DNA of 64,000 bases from Pedobacter caeni (GCF_900129215.1 NZ_FQUQ01000001.1:1612001-1676000), one strand, 5' to 3'. Counted from the stretch's first letter, positions 52,001 to 61,231 are shown. The notes: generated by a model not told the origin, from the letters alone. Made by a program: numbers and translations.

Positions 52001-52300
52001 GCAACGTTAAACGGTGCAGCTTACCTTGGAATGGACAAAGAAATCGGTTCTCTGGAAACAGGCAAACTAGCCGACCTGATTATCATGGATGCGAATCCTC
52101 TAAATGACATCAGAAATTCTGAAAAGATCAAATATGTGGTGATCAATGGCAGAATCTATGATAGCCTTTCCATGAATGAAATTGGCAGTCGTGAGAAACT
52201 ACGTGGTAAGCTTTGGTTTGAAATGGGTAAAGGGATGATTTATAGCTTCCCAACCGGGATTGCAGAGACATGGACTTATACTGTTCCTAATTGCGATTAA
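49058..52300 (+). CDS. Secreted TolB-propeller amidohydrolase
   Basis: 1080 aa. Signal peptide (LCFLSIFQSSFSQ). Residues ~45-640 form a TolB/WD40-like propeller (FSPNGKYISYTSDKNGADNI, ISPNGRYLYFSED, VSPDGKMMAYVKR). Residues ~650-1060 are a metal-dependent amidohydrolase: MPGIVDVHAHLR with the HxH metal motif, GIEHSIPV, LGAHGQ, and LETGKLADLIIMDANPL. It is probably a periplasmic or surface hydrolase acting on peptides or a cyclic amide; the propeller may gate the site as in tricorn/DPP enzymes. Monocistronic, ending at a hairpin. Confidence 0.88.
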   Translation: MKKTILSLCFLSIFQSSFSQEKKWDIEKFQGPTKTFSIDTDEGTWMNLDVSADGKDIVFDLLGDIYSMPITGGSATLLSGGVAWDIQPRFSPNGKYISYTSDKNGADNIWIMNRDGSNKRAVTKETFRLLNNATWTPNSEYLVARKHFTGSRSMGAGEMWMYSIYGGEGVQLTKRKNDQQDAGEPNISPNGRYLYFSEDMTPGPDFEYSKDPNGLIYAIRQLDMTTGKFSNLIAQPGGAARPQVSPDGKMMAYVKRVRLKSVMYIQNLRTGEEWPVYEDLSHDQQETWALFGVYPNYAWTPDAKSLVFYAKGKIKRIDLATLVSADIPFRVNSKQTVQEALHFPHGVFSNEFNVKMIRQLTTSADGKMVVFNAAGFLYKKELPNGTPERVTNGIDFEFEPKISNDGKYVIYSTWNDELKGAIKRTDLKSGKTVTLTDEKGFYYSPSYSNKGDKIIFRKGIGNDVLGYAYGRGTGIFIMSANGGPKTLVSDNGIKPQFNSDDTRIYFQGNEGGKKAFKSVDLNGGNERTHYTSTYVTQFTPSPDGKWMAFTELFNVYITPMVTVGTPLELSSTNKSIPLTRVTADGGTYIHWSNDSQKLFWTLGEQYFSREINTAFNFSDSGNSTPVHKPDTTGIAIGLKLKSDAPTGLLALKGARIVTMKGDEVIEEGTILIENNKIISIGKAAELSIPDQARVIDVTGKTIMPGIVDVHAHLRTSPDGISPQQDWSYMANLAFGVTTSHDPSSNTEMVFSQSEMLKAGRMVGPRLYSTGSILYGADGDFKVVINSLDDALSHLKRLKAVGAFSVKSYNQPRRDQRQQVLEAARQLKMEVVPEGGSTFFSNMNMVADGHTGIEHSIPVAPVYKDVTSFWNNTNVAYTPTLIVSYGSQWGENYWYDRTNVWENERLMAFTPRPIIDSRARRRTTSEYGDYGHIEVAKAVKQIAEGGTKVNLGAHGQIQGLGAHWELWMLVQGGMTPLQAIRSATLNGAAYLGMDKEIGSLETGKLADLIIMDANPLNDIRNSEKIKYVVINGRIYDSLSMNEIGSREKLRGKLWFEMGKGMIYSFPTGIAETWTYTVPNCD

Positions 52301-52314
52301 CCTCAACTTGAAGA

Positions 52315-52347
52315 GTGCTCTTTGAGGGGGTGGTTTTTGAAGAGCAC
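52315..52347 (+). terminator. Hairpin after the amidohydrolase gene
   Basis: GTGCTCTT (52315-52322) pairs perfectly with AAGAGCAC (52340-52347), 15 bp after the stop. No T-run follows directly, so efficiency is uncertain. Confidence 0.5.
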
Positions 52348-52384
52348 ACTTTAAGGAGCACATTTTAAAGAGCACATTTTAAGG
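52343..52384. repeat. Short tandem repeat, 3 x 14 nt
   Basis: AGCACACTTTAAGG, AGCACATTTTAAAG and AGCACATTTTAAGG in direct succession. The first unit overlaps the right arm of the preceding hairpin. Confidence 0.75.
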
Positions 52385-52410
52385 AGTTTAACTATATTAA
52401 GTTGTTCTTT

Positions 52411-52503
52411 AAAAAAAGAGCATATTCTTCAAAGACTGAAATCTTTTGCACGCTGAAGGGCGGCAAAATTTTCTAGGTCTTTTCAGAACATGCTCTTTTT
52501 TTT
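52411..52503 (+). repeat. Long structured hairpin repeat, copy 3
   Basis: Outer stem AAAAAAAGAGCATATTCT with AGAACATGCTCTTTTTTTT (near perfect). The inner stem is AAAGAC...GTCTTT where copy 1 has AAAGGC...GCCTTT, a compensatory change. The core loop region keeps TTTTGC, CTGAAGGG and GCAAAA. Confidence 0.8.
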
Positions 52504-52630
52504 ATTAAATACTGCATGATATATTGCTGTCTGCATGAGCGAGCCTTGCACTGTACCCGTTTAAATTCATCCTCTTCTGCTTTCTTTAAGAAGGTCTTTT
52601 AACATCATGCGATGGTGCAATCATTGTTTT

Positions 52631-52721
52631 AAAGAAAAAATATCCTTCTGCTTTGAAGACATTCGAATATTTGCCCTTCAGCAAAGATTCGGGGATGAAA
52701 AGGAGAGGGATATTTTTCTTT
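52631..52721 (-). repeat. Long structured hairpin repeat, copy 4
   Basis: Minus-strand copy with outer arms AAAGAAAAATATCCCTCT and AGAAGGATATTTTTTCTTT. The core has TTTGCTGAAGGGCAAA and flanking GAAT/ATTC pairs. It is the most diverged copy and lies 108 bp downstream of the 52829 gene's stop on that gene's strand. Confidence 0.65.
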
Positions 52722-52828
52722 ATTACCTTTCAGAGCAAAATTAAATTCAGATGCCATATAAAAAATGAATTTAAACGCCAGATAGAAATGGTTGATAAAC
52801 TCAATAGCAAATTAAAACTAATGAGCGA

Positions 52829-53449
52829 TTAATAAAGATCATTCGAATAAGGAACAAAGTCTTTTAACTTCGGCAAAGGGCTAATCCTGATGATTTTTCG
52901 GCGCTTATTGTCTTTTTTCTCTGAGTCATCGTATTTCTCTGTTTCAAGATAAACACCTGTAGACAAATTAAAATCGACAGCACTCATTCCAAGGGGATCT
53001 GACGTTTTGGAGCTGTATCCTATCAATTCGAAATTTCCATTTTGATAACGAAATTTATGACGAAAGTGACCTCTTAAAAGCTGACAGAAAATATCAATCA
53101 CACCCGCTTTGATCGTTACCTCGGAAAACCCATATCCATCTCTGTATCCGTCTTTTCCATTAGGATGTTGTTCATTAATCGCTTGATCAGTCAGGATGTT
53201 TAGTTGATACCCTCCACCCTTTTTGGCGAAAAAGATCTCCAGACGATAAGGGGAAGTATCGGCGATCGTATCCTGAGTAACGACTACAGAATCTAACAGT
53301 AAATCTTTGTTCAGATCTCCTTTAGCTATAGATACGATCACATTAAAATTCTCCTGTGCGCTAAGCCGGGCAGAAGAAACAATTAAAAGAATTGGAGTAA
53401 GCAACAATAACAGACCAACAGTGTTGATCATTTTAGTATACCTATTCAT
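52829..53449 (-). CDS. Secreted hypothetical protein
   Basis: 206 aa from ATG 53449 (a start three codons earlier is possible). N-terminal signal segment (TVGLLLLLTPILLIVSSARL, cleavage near LSAQ). The mature part contains an FG-GAP-like opening (IAKGDLNKDLLLDSVVVTQD) typical of proteins that describe a value with its calcium-like DxNxD loop, then beta-strands and a basic C-terminus (NKRRKIIRISPLP). Similar small exported proteins occur in Bacteroidota; no function known. Confidence 0.7.
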   Translation of the reverse strand: MNRYTKMINTVGLLLLLTPILLIVSSARLSAQENFNVIVSIAKGDLNKDLLLDSVVVTQDTIADTSPYRLEIFFAKKGGGYQLNILTDQAINEQHPNGKDGYRDGYGFSEVTIKAGVIDIFCQLLRGHFRHKFRYQNGNFELIGYSSKTSDPLGMSAVDFNLSTGVYLETEKYDDSEKKDNKRRKIIRISPLPKLKDFVPYSNDLY

Positions 53450-53487
53450 CGTGTGCATTGTTTTTATTTACCGATATGTTTGATCTG

Positions 53488-54678
53488 TTAAATGTTTTGA
53501 GCAATCACATAACCATTTGCCCAGGCCCACTGAAAATTATATCCACCAAGCCAGCCGGTTACATCAACACATTCCCCGCCAAAAAATAAGCCAGGGATGC
53601 GTTTACATTCCAGTGTTTTGGAAGACAGCTCATTGGTATCAATTCCACCACGCATGACTTCTGCTTTATCATAACCTTTATCACCTGCAGGTTTTACTTT
53701 AAACAGGTGAATGGTTTTCTGAATCGTTTCCAGTTCAGTTTTAGTCAGCGAGGCGACCTGTTTTTCTACAGGCAGGAATTTCCCCATGGCATCGGTGAAT
53801 TTCTTCGGGTAAATCCGGTTGAATAAGGTGGAGAGCATCAACTTGCCATTGGATTTACGCTCTGTTTCAATCAGTTCAAGGATGTCCTGTCTCGGTAATA
53901 AATCAATATTGATCTCCTCTCCTCTTTTCCAGTAGGAAGAAATTTGCAGGATCGCCGGACCACTTAGCCCCCAGTGGGTAAACAGGATGTTCTCTTCAAA
54001 AGAGATGCGGTCGTTGCTCACCTCACAGAAAACGGAGTTTCCGGATAGCTGTGCATACCAGTCTTCGTCTTTGCCTGTGATCGTTAAAGGAACCAATGCA
54101 GGTGCTGTTTCAATGATTTTCAGGTCGTGCTTTCTGGCAAAACGCAAGGCGAAATCGGTAGCTCCCATTTTAGGAATCGGCAATCCTCCGGTCGTGATGA
54201 CCAGCTTTGGTGCTTTTAAACTGCGCGATTTATTTCCTTTCTCAAAACGGACCTCAAATCCTGCTGCTGTTTGTTCGATATCCATCACCTGTGCATCACA
54301 GATGATCTGTTGGCCGAAGTCTTCACAAATATTGGTAAAGGCAGCGACAATGTCTTTTGCATTCTTTCCATCAGGAAAAAGTTGCCCTAATGTTTTCTCT
54401 TTTCCGGAGATGCCATAAGTTTCAAAAAAGCTGATCGTATCTTCTACTGTCCATTGCGTAAATGCCGATTTGGAAAAGTGTTTGTTATTGGAAATGAACT
54501 GTTCATCAGTGGCAAACAGATTGGTATAATTGCACCTGCCTCCTCCGGAGATCAGGATTTTTGCTCCCGGTTTATCACTTTTCTCCAACAAAATTACCCT
54601 TTTCCCCAGGTACCCTGCCTGAACCGCACACATCAAACCGCAAGCTCCGGCGCCAATAATTATAGCATCTACATCCAT
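53488..54678 (-). CDS. HI0933/BaiN-type flavoprotein oxidoreductase
   Basis: 396 aa from ATG 54678 (MDVDAIIIGAGACGLM), chosen because the dinucleotide-binding strand begins there. FAD motif GAGACGLMCAVQAGYLG, family marker ISGGGRCNYTN, second site ITTGGLPIPKMGATD, and C-terminal FFGGECVDVTGWLGGYNFQW. HI0933-family proteins are NAD(P)/FAD-dependent oxidoreductases with mostly unknown substrates. Divergent from purK over a 56-bp spacer. Confidence 0.9.
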   Translation of the reverse strand: MDVDAIIIGAGACGLMCAVQAGYLGKRVILLEKSDKPGAKILISGGGRCNYTNLFATDEQFISNNKHFSKSAFTQWTVEDTISFFETYGISGKEKTLGQLFPDGKNAKDIVAAFTNICEDFGQQIICDAQVMDIEQTAAGFEVRFEKGNKSRSLKAPKLVITTGGLPIPKMGATDFALRFARKHDLKIIETAPALVPLTITGKDEDWYAQLSGNSVFCEVSNDRISFEENILFTHWGLSGPAILQISSYWKRGEEINIDLLPRQDILELIETERKSNGKLMLSTLFNRIYPKKFTDAMGKFLPVEKQVASLTKTELETIQKTIHLFKVKPAGDKGYDKAEVMRGGIDTNELSSKTLECKRIPGLFFGGECVDVTGWLGGYNFQWAWANGYVIAQNI

Positions 54679-54695
54679 CAATCCGTTTATATTGT

Positions 54696-54703
54696 TATTT
54701 TTG
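54696..54703 (+). promoter_or_regulatory. Candidate -7 box for purK-purE
   Basis: TATTTTTG matches TAnnTTTG, 31 bp before the purK ATG. Confidence 0.45.
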
Positions 54704-54734
54704 TGCAAAATAAGCATTACTTTTTCATATCGAT

Positions 54735-55874
54735 ATGGCAAAACAAATAAGTGATTTAAAATTAGGCATATTAGGTGGCGGTCAATTGGGCAGGATGTTG
54801 ATACAGGAGGCCATCAATTATAATTTAACCACTTTAATTTTAGATCCGGATACAGACGCTCCATGTAAACACCTTGCAAACTACTTTGAATGTGGTTCCA
54901 TCACTGATTTCGACACCGTATACAACTTCGGAAAAAAGGCAGATATCATTACTATTGAAATAGAAAAGGTAAATATTGAAGCGCTGGAACAGCTGGAAAA
55001 AGAAGGCAAGCACGTTTATCCACAGTCAAGGGTAATCCGTTTGATTCAGGATAAAGGCGTTCAAAAACAATTTTTCAAAGAAAACAACATCCCTACTGCA
55101 CCATTTCAGCTGGTGAATACCAAAGAAGACATGCGCAACAGTCAGTTTCCATTTCCTTATATGCTGAAACAGCGTAAAGATGGTTATGATGGTAAAGGGG
55201 TCATGAAAATAAACAACCTGGCGGAAATCGAAAATGCTTTTGATGCCCCATGTTTAATTGAACAACTGGTAGATTTCGAGAAAGAGGTGGCTGTGATTGT
55301 TTCCAGAAACCCTAACGGTGATGTCAAAACATTCCCAATGGTGGAAATGGAGTTCAATGCAGAGGCAAACCTGGTAGAATTTCTGATCTCTCCTTCTACT
55401 TACCCTGTTGCCATTCAGAATAAAGCAGAGACCATTGCCAAGAACATCGCCTCCTCACTGAACATTACCGGACTACTAGCGGTAGAAATGTTCATCACCA
55501 AAAACGGAGATATCCTGGTAAATGAATTGGCACCGCGTCCACACAATAGCGGACACCATACCATTGAAGGGAATTATGTTTCTCAGTTTGACCAGCATTT
55601 ACGTGCGATCTTTAACCTTCCATTGGGTGATACCCGCACGATCAGCAATGCGGTAATGATCAATCTTTTGGGAGAAAAGAACCACAATGGCGTGGCTAAA
55701 TATCAGGGATTAGAAAAGATCATGGCCATTGAAGGGGTCTATGTCCACCTTTATGGTAAAAAATACACCAAACCTTTCCGCAAAATGGGACACATTACCA
55801 TTGTAGACCAAAACCGCGAGAAAGCAATTGAAAAGGCCAATTATATTAAAAACACACTAAAAGTTATTTCCTAA
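54735..55874 (+). CDS. purK: 5-(carboxyamino)imidazole ribonucleotide synthase
   Basis: 379 aa, ATP-grasp enzyme. Motifs: [32 protein letters not shown] (ATP-grasp), [28 protein letters not shown]. It makes N5-CAIR from AIR, ATP and bicarbonate in de novo purine synthesis. The stop shares one base with the purE start (TAATG), so both are co-translated. Confidence 0.96.
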   Translation: MAKQISDLKLGILGGGQLGRMLIQEAINYNLTTLILDPDTDAPCKHLANYFECGSITDFDTVYNFGKKADIITIEIEKVNIEALEQLEKEGKHVYPQSRVIRLIQDKGVQKQFFKENNIPTAPFQLVNTKEDMRNSQFPFPYMLKQRKDGYDGKGVMKINNLAEIENAFDAPCLIEQLVDFEKEVAVIVSRNPNGDVKTFPMVEMEFNAEANLVEFLISPSTYPVAIQNKAETIAKNIASSLNITGLLAVEMFITKNGDILVNELAPRPHNSGHHTIEGNYVSQFDQHLRAIFNLPLGDTRTISNAVMINLLGEKNHNGVAKYQGLEKIMAIEGVYVHLYGKKYTKPFRKMGHITIVDQNREKAIEKANYIKNTLKVIS

Positions 55875-56365
55875 TGAGCATACAAGTAGGCATTATTATG
55901 GGCAGCAAGTCTGACCTTCCTATCATGAAAGACGCAGCCGATATCCTCAAAGAATTCGATATCCAATTTGAAATGACCGTAGTGTCTGCTCACCGGACTC
56001 CGGAAAGAATGTTTGAATACGCGAAAAATGCAGCATCTAGAGGGTTAAAAGTGATCATCGCCGGTGCAGGTGGTGCAGCACATTTACCTGGTATGGTTGC
56101 TTCGATCACTACCCTGCCCGTAATCGGTGTTCCTGTAAAATCGTCGAACTCTATTGATGGATGGGATTCTATTCTGTCTATTCTGCAAATGCCAAATGGC
56201 ATTCCTGTTGCTACTGTCGCTTTAAATGCGGCAAAAAATGCAGGTTTACTGGCTGCACAGATACTGGCTACTGCAAGTCCGGAGCTTTCTGCTAAAATGC
56301 AGGCCTACAAAGACGACCTGAAGAAAAAGATTGAAGAAAGCGCGATAGATCTTGAAAATTATTAA
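55874..56365 (+). CDS. purE: N5-carboxyaminoimidazole ribonucleotide mutase
   Basis: 163 aa, class I PurE. Motifs: [45 protein letters not shown], and [10 protein letters not shown]. It converts N5-CAIR to CAIR, the step after PurK. The 3' end overlaps the end of convergent yqgE by 4 bp, with no room for a terminator between them. Confidence 0.97.
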   Translation: MSIQVGIIMGSKSDLPIMKDAADILKEFDIQFEMTVVSAHRTPERMFEYAKNAASRGLKVIIAGAGGAAHLPGMVASITTLPVIGVPVKSSNSIDGWDSILSILQMPNGIPVATVALNAAKNAGLLAAQILATASPELSAKMQAYKDDLKKKIEESAIDLENY

Positions 56366-56925
56366 TTGAGGTTAGGATCCTGAGGGAAATTACTCACATG
56401 GGCGTATTTAGGTCCAAGGTTGATGATCACTTCCTTCCAGAGTTCCTCTTCATTGTTAGAGAATACCACATCAGCATGAAACTGATCGGACACAATCCAG
56501 GTATTCTCTTTCATTTCATTCTTTAGCTGGGCTCCCGACCAACCGGAATAACCGATAAAGAATTTAATGTCAGCCGGCTGAATGAGACGGTTGTTGATCA
56601 GCACCTTTAAAGTCTCAAAATTACCGCCCCAACATACCCCTTTGGCAATTTCCTCTCCATCTGTAATCAGGTCATGCCTTCTGTGGATAAAATGAATGGT
56701 GTCAATCGCCACCGGCCCTCCCAGGTAAACCGGAAAATCAGCACCCGCAAAATCGGGCACTAAATCGTTGAGCAGCAAAGTGCTGCGCTGATTCAGAATA
56801 AAACCTACCGTTCCTTCCTCCTGATGCTCAGTAAGAAAAACTACAGAGCGTTTAAAATTAGGATCCATTAAGAATGGTTCTGAAATTAATAATTTACCTG
56901 CTGATGGCTCTAATCGACTTAACAT
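56362..56925 (-). CDS. YqgE/AlgH family protein
   Basis: 187 aa. Family motifs: [38 protein letters not shown] and [17 protein letters not shown]. YqgE/AlgH proteins are small cytoplasmic proteins of poorly defined function. Convergent with purE (4-bp tail overlap) and divergent from pdxH. Confidence 0.93.
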   Translation of the reverse strand: MLSRLEPSAGKLLISEPFLMDPNFKRSVVFLTEHQEEGTVGFILNQRSTLLLNDLVPDFAGADFPVYLGGPVAIDTIHFIHRRHDLITDGEEIAKGVCWGGNFETLKVLINNRLIQPADIKFFIGYSGWSGAQLKNEMKENTWIVSDQFHADVVFSNNEEELWKEVIINLGPKYAHVSNFPQDPNLN

Positions 56926-56963
56926 TTCGGAAATTTAGCGATAAAATTAAATAAACTAAAACC

Positions 56964-56971
56964 TATTTTTG
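56964..56971 (+). promoter_or_regulatory. Candidate -7 box for pdxH
   Basis: TATTTTTG lies only 3 bp before the pdxH ATG, so a transcript from it would be leaderless or start inside the gene. Chance match to a T-rich tract is possible. Confidence 0.3.
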
Positions 56972-56974
56972 TAC

Positions 56975-57625
56975 ATGGAGCTGAATAAAGAAAATCTACA
57001 GAATTTAAGACAGGAATACCGATCAGCAGAACTAGCCGAAACTGATGTGGAAAGCAATCCCATCCTGCAATTTAAAAAATGGTTTACAGAAGCCGTAGAC
57101 TCACAAATCTATGAGCCGAATGTCATGACACTGGCCACCGCAAATTCCGACAGCAAGCCCTCAGCGCGTATTGTATTGCTGAAAGGTTTTGATGAAGACG
57201 GCTTTGTATTCTTCACCAATTACGACAGTGACAAGGGAAAAGACCTGGCAGAAAATCCACAGGCATCGCTCGTGTTTTTCTGGGCAGAACTGGAAAGACA
57301 GGTTCGTATTGATGGAGTGGTGAGTAAAATCGATGAGGAGGCTTCTTCTGCCTATTTTCATTCCCGTCCGGCCGGAAGTCAGATTGGTGCTTCCGCTTCT
57401 CCACAAAGCAGGGTCATTCCCAACAGGGAATCTCTGGAAGAGAAAGTTGAAAAACTAACAGCCGAATATAAAGATAAAGAAATTCCACGCCCGCTGCATT
57501 GGGGAGGATATCTGGTAGAACCCACACATATTGAATTCTGGCAAGGCAGACCGAGCAGGTTGCACGACCGTTTAAACTACCAGTTGGTGGATGGTTCATG
57601 GATTATCAATAGATTAGCACCATAA
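56975..57625 (+). CDS. pdxH: Pyridoxamine 5'-phosphate oxidase
   Basis: 216 aa from ATG 56975; a TTG two codons earlier is part of a promoter-like box and is rejected. FMN-binding split-barrel: ARIVLLKGFDEDGFVFFTNY, SDKGKDLAENPQASLVFFW, RQVRIDGVV, and C-terminal EFWQGRPSRLHDRL. It oxidises PNP or PMP to PLP, the cofactor of BioF and other enzymes. Confidence 0.96.
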   Translation: MELNKENLQNLRQEYRSAELAETDVESNPILQFKKWFTEAVDSQIYEPNVMTLATANSDSKPSARIVLLKGFDEDGFVFFTNYDSDKGKDLAENPQASLVFFWAELERQVRIDGVVSKIDEEASSAYFHSRPAGSQIGASASPQSRVIPNRESLEEKVEKLTAEYKDKEIPRPLHWGGYLVEPTHIEFWQGRPSRLHDRLNYQLVDGSWIINRLAP

Positions 57626-57651
57626 TTACTTATTACCATAAAAAAACTTAA

Positions 57652-58542
57652 ATGAAGAACATCGCAGTGATTGGCTCAGGAACAATGGGCAATGGAATCG
57701 CACATACTTTTGCGCAATTTGGCTATCAGGTAAACTTAATTGATGTAAACAATGAGGCTTTGGATCGTGCCATCAGCACCATCGGTAAAAATCTGGACCG
57801 CCAGGTAACCAAAGGAACGATTACTGAAACGGATAAGGCGAATACCCTGAAAAACATAACTAATTTCACACAGATTGCAGAAGGTGTAGCCAATGCAGAC
57901 CTCATTGTGGAAGCAGCAACGGAAAACCTGGAGCTGAAGCTTAAAATCTTTAAAGACCTGGATACCTATGCCAAACCGGAAGCGATCCTGGCCAGCAATA
58001 CTTCATCGATCTCGATCACCAAAATTGCATCTGTGACCAGCAGAGGAGATAAAGTGATCGGAATGCACTTTATGAACCCTGTTCCGGTAATGAAACTGGT
58101 AGAGGTGATCAGAGGTTATGCCACAAGTGATGAAACTACCGCAATTGTAATGGACCTTTCCACTAAACTGAGCAAAGCTCCGGTTGAAGTAAACGACTAC
58201 CCTGGTTTTGTGGCCAACAGAATTCTGATGCCCATGATCAATGAAGCCATCTATACTTTATACGAAAGTGTGGCTGGTGTGGAAGAGATCGATACGGTGA
58301 TGAAACTGGGAATGGCGCATCCGATGGGACCGCTTCAACTGGCAGATTTCATAGGCCTGGATGTTTGTCTGGCCATCTTAAATGTACTTCATGATGGATT
58401 TGGAAACCCTAAATATGCACCATGTCCTTTATTGGTCAATATGGTGACGGCAGGGAACAAAGGAGTGAAATCCGGAGAAGGATTTTACAACTATGCCAAA
58501 GGCGTTAAGGAAGCAGTTGTAGCCTCCAAATTCAGCAAATAA
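57652..58542 (+). CDS. 3-hydroxyacyl-CoA (3-hydroxybutyryl-CoA) dehydrogenase
   Basis: 296 aa. NAD-binding motif VIGSGTMGNGIAHTFAQFGY (4-23), then LIVEAATENLELK and the catalytic region VIGMHFMNPVPVMKLVEVI (His in GMHFMNP). The C-terminal dimer domain has DYPGFVANRILMPMINEAI and GMAHPMGPLQLADFIGLD. It oxidises L-3-hydroxyacyl-CoA, most likely 3-hydroxybutyryl-CoA by length. 26 bp after pdxH on the same strand. Confidence 0.93.
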   Translation: MKNIAVIGSGTMGNGIAHTFAQFGYQVNLIDVNNEALDRAISTIGKNLDRQVTKGTITETDKANTLKNITNFTQIAEGVANADLIVEAATENLELKLKIFKDLDTYAKPEAILASNTSSISITKIASVTSRGDKVIGMHFMNPVPVMKLVEVIRGYATSDETTAIVMDLSTKLSKAPVEVNDYPGFVANRILMPMINEAIYTLYESVAGVEEIDTVMKLGMAHPMGPLQLADFIGLDVCLAILNVLHDGFGNPKYAPCPLLVNMVTAGNKGVKSGEGFYNYAKGVKEAVVASKFSK

Positions 58543-58577
58543 TATCAATTACAAGCCTTTTATACTAACTTTACCCC

Positions 58578-59600
58578 ATGAACGAAAATCTTGATCCCAA
58601 CTCAGAAAGCTTAACTCCCTTTGAACGTGATATTGAAAAAGTATTGCGCCCGCAGGAATTTGAAGACTTTACGGGACAGGAAAAGATCATGGAGAACCTG
58701 AAGATCTTTGTAAAGGCTGCAAAGTTACGCGGAGAACCTTTGGACCATGTTTTACTGCATGGTCCTCCGGGACTTGGCAAGACCACCCTTTCCTATATCA
58801 TTGCCAATGAAATGGGCGTTGGGATCAAAGTCACATCCGGACCAGTATTAGATAAACCCGGAGACCTTGCCGGATTGCTCACCAATCTGGAACCTGGCGA
58901 TATCTTGTTTATTGATGAGATTCACCGCCTGAGTCCCCTGGTAGAAGAATACCTGTATTCTGCAATGGAAGATTTCAAGATCGACATCATGCTGGAAAGC
59001 GGCCCGAATGCCCGTTCCGTACAGATTAGCCTCAACCCTTTCACCCTGGTTGGTGCAACCACCAGGTCAGGATTGTTAACCGCACCATTGAGGGCAAGGT
59101 TCGGGATCAACTCCCGCCTGGCTTATTATGATGCGAAACTGTTAACTACCATCGTTTTAAGATCATCAGATATTCTGAAAACCCCGATCACAGAAGAAGG
59201 TGCTTATGAAATTGCCCGCCGGAGCAGGGGAACTCCCCGTATCGCCAATGCGCTGCTGAGAAGGACCCGCGATTTTGCACAGATCAAAGGAAACGGACAA
59301 ATTGATACCGAGATCGCCAGATACGCTTTAAGGGCTTTAAATGTGGACGAACATGGCCTGGATGAAATGGACAATAAAATCCTGGTGACCATCATCGATA
59401 AGTTCAAAGGAGGTCCTGTAGGATTGAAAACCATTGCTACCGCTGTTGGTGAAGATGAAGGCACGATTGAAGAGGTTTATGAACCGTTTTTAATTCAGGA
59501 AGGCTTTCTGATGCGCACTTCGCGCGGAAGGGAAGTGACCGAAGCTGCTTATAAACACCTGCAAAAGAACTTCCCCGGACAAACAGGAAAACTATTTTAA
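58578..59600 (+). CDS. ruvB: Holliday junction branch migration helicase RuvB
   Basis: 340 aa, full length. AAA+ ATPase with Walker [15 protein letters not shown] (59-72), Walker [10 protein letters not shown] (110-118), sensor region [18 protein letters not shown], and C-terminal winged helix [12 protein letters not shown]. It drives branch migration with RuvA. ruvA and ruvC are not in the window. Confidence 0.98.
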   Translation: MNENLDPNSESLTPFERDIEKVLRPQEFEDFTGQEKIMENLKIFVKAAKLRGEPLDHVLLHGPPGLGKTTLSYIIANEMGVGIKVTSGPVLDKPGDLAGLLTNLEPGDILFIDEIHRLSPLVEEYLYSAMEDFKIDIMLESGPNARSVQISLNPFTLVGATTRSGLLTAPLRARFGINSRLAYYDAKLLTTIVLRSSDILKTPITEEGAYEIARRSRGTPRIANALLRRTRDFAQIKGNGQIDTEIARYALRALNVDEHGLDEMDNKILVTIIDKFKGGPVGLKTIATAVGEDEGTIEEVYEPFLIQEGFLMRTSRGREVTEAAYKHLQKNFPGQTGKLF

Positions 59601-59653
59601 TGTTTCTGCTCATTTAGGCATCATTTCTGTTCTTATTAGCTAAATTAACTGAT

Positions 59654-61162
59654 ATGAACATAGAAACGAGAAAACTTACCTTAGCGGATTACAATGATTT
59701 GAAAGAATCAATGCAACAGGCCTATGATACCCTGGGTGGACAGATATGGAGCAAAAGCAGCATTGAAAGATTACTTAAATTATTTCCCGAAGGTCAGCTC
59801 TGCATCGCAGTAGACGACAAAGTGGTGGCTTGTTCTTTATCAATCATCGTAGACTATGATGAATATGGTGATAAACATACCTATAAAAATATTACCGGAG
59901 ACTACTCCTTTTCTACCCACGACTCTGAGGGGGATGTATTGTATGGCATAGAAATCTTTGTAAGCCCTGAATTCAGGGGTTTAAGACTGGGCAGAAGGCT
60001 ATATGAAGCGAGAAAAGAACTGTGTGAAAGCCTGAACCTGAAAAGTATCATTGCCGGAGGAAGAATCCCCCGTTACCATGAGTACGCAGCAACCCTTAGC
60101 CCGAGACAATATATTGATAAGGTAAAGGCAAAAGAAATCTTCGATCCTACCCTTACTTTCCAGATCTCTAACGATTTTCACGTGAGGAAGGTGCTTAAAA
60201 ATTATCTGCCAGGTGATCATGAATCCAAGGATTATGCGACCCTGCTGGAATGGAACAACATCTACTATCAGGGAATAGATGCTTCGGCACGCTCGGCAAA
60301 AACCATCAGGATTGGTCTGGTGCAATGGCAAATGAGGCTCTTCCCGGATATTGAAGCTTTTTATGAACAGGTGGAGTTCTTTGTAGACGCAGTGAGTGGC
60401 TACAAATCAGATTTCATCATGTTCCCTGAGTTTTTTAATACACCTTTATTACAACCCTATAACCATTTACCGGAAATGGAAGCCATGCGTAAGCTGGCCG
60501 AACTGACCGAAGAGATCGTGCAGAAAATTCAGGAATATGCAGTTTCCTACAATGTAAATGTGATTTCCGGAAGCATGCCTATTTTAGAGAATAACAAGCT
60601 TTATAATGCGACCTATTTATGCCATAGAAGTGGCAAGACCGAAGAATACCGTAAAATCCATATCACTCCAAACGAACAGAAATATTATGGAATGGTGGGT
60701 GGAGATAAAATCCAGGTATTTGATACCGATTGCGGAAAAATCGGAATCCTGATCTGTTATGACGTAGAATTTCCGGAATTGAGCAGAATTTATGCAGATC
60801 AGGGCATGCAAATTCTTTTTGTGCCTTTTCTAACCGATACCCAAAATGGGTACACCAGGGTAAGAAGGTGTGCGCAGGCCAGAGCCATTGAAAACGAATG
60901 TTATGTGGCCATAGCAGGATGTGTGGGCAATTTGCCAAAGGTGAACAACATGGACATACAGTTTGCGCAGTCTGCTGTCTTTACTCCTTCCGATTTTGCC
61001 TTCCCAACCAATGCCGTAAAAGCAGAAACGACACCGAATACAGAAATGATGCTCGTAGTAGACGTAGACCTTCACCTTTTAGATGAGCTCCATCATTTTG
61101 GAACCGTAAAAATCCTGAAAGATCGTCGTACAGATCTTTATGAAGTGAGGTTACTCAAATAA
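59654..61162 (+). CDS. GNAT acetyltransferase-nitrilase fusion
   Basis: 502 aa. Residues 1-200 are a GNAT domain (EIFVSPEFRGLRLGRRLYEA is motif A). Residues ~215-500 are a carbon-nitrogen hydrolase with the Glu-Lys-Cys triad in FMFPEFFNTPLL, EEYRKIHITPNE and GILICYDVEFPEL. This two-domain protein is known in many bacteria, and its joint substrate is unclear. Ends at a perfect terminator. Confidence 0.93.
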   Translation: MNIETRKLTLADYNDLKESMQQAYDTLGGQIWSKSSIERLLKLFPEGQLCIAVDDKVVACSLSIIVDYDEYGDKHTYKNITGDYSFSTHDSEGDVLYGIEIFVSPEFRGLRLGRRLYEARKELCESLNLKSIIAGGRIPRYHEYAATLSPRQYIDKVKAKEIFDPTLTFQISNDFHVRKVLKNYLPGDHESKDYATLLEWNNIYYQGIDASARSAKTIRIGLVQWQMRLFPDIEAFYEQVEFFVDAVSGYKSDFIMFPEFFNTPLLQPYNHLPEMEAMRKLAELTEEIVQKIQEYAVSYNVNVISGSMPILENNKLYNATYLCHRSGKTEEYRKIHITPNEQKYYGMVGGDKIQVFDTDCGKIGILICYDVEFPELSRIYADQGMQILFVPFLTDTQNGYTRVRRCAQARAIENECYVAIAGCVGNLPKVNNMDIQFAQSAVFTPSDFAFPTNAVKAETTPNTEMMLVVDVDLHLLDELHHFGTVKILKDRRTDLYEVRLLK

Positions 61163-61164
61163 AA

Positions 61165-61206
61165 TTTGCCGGAATGCTGAGGTTATTCCCAAAGCATTCC
61201 GGCAAA
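61165..61206. terminator. Bidirectional terminator
   Basis: TTTGCCGGAATGCT (61165-61178) pairs perfectly over 14 bp with AGCATTCCGGCAAA (61193-61206). It lies between convergent genes. Confidence 0.9.
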
Positions 61207-61231
61207 CTTCCTCATGAGGCTGTTTTCTTAA

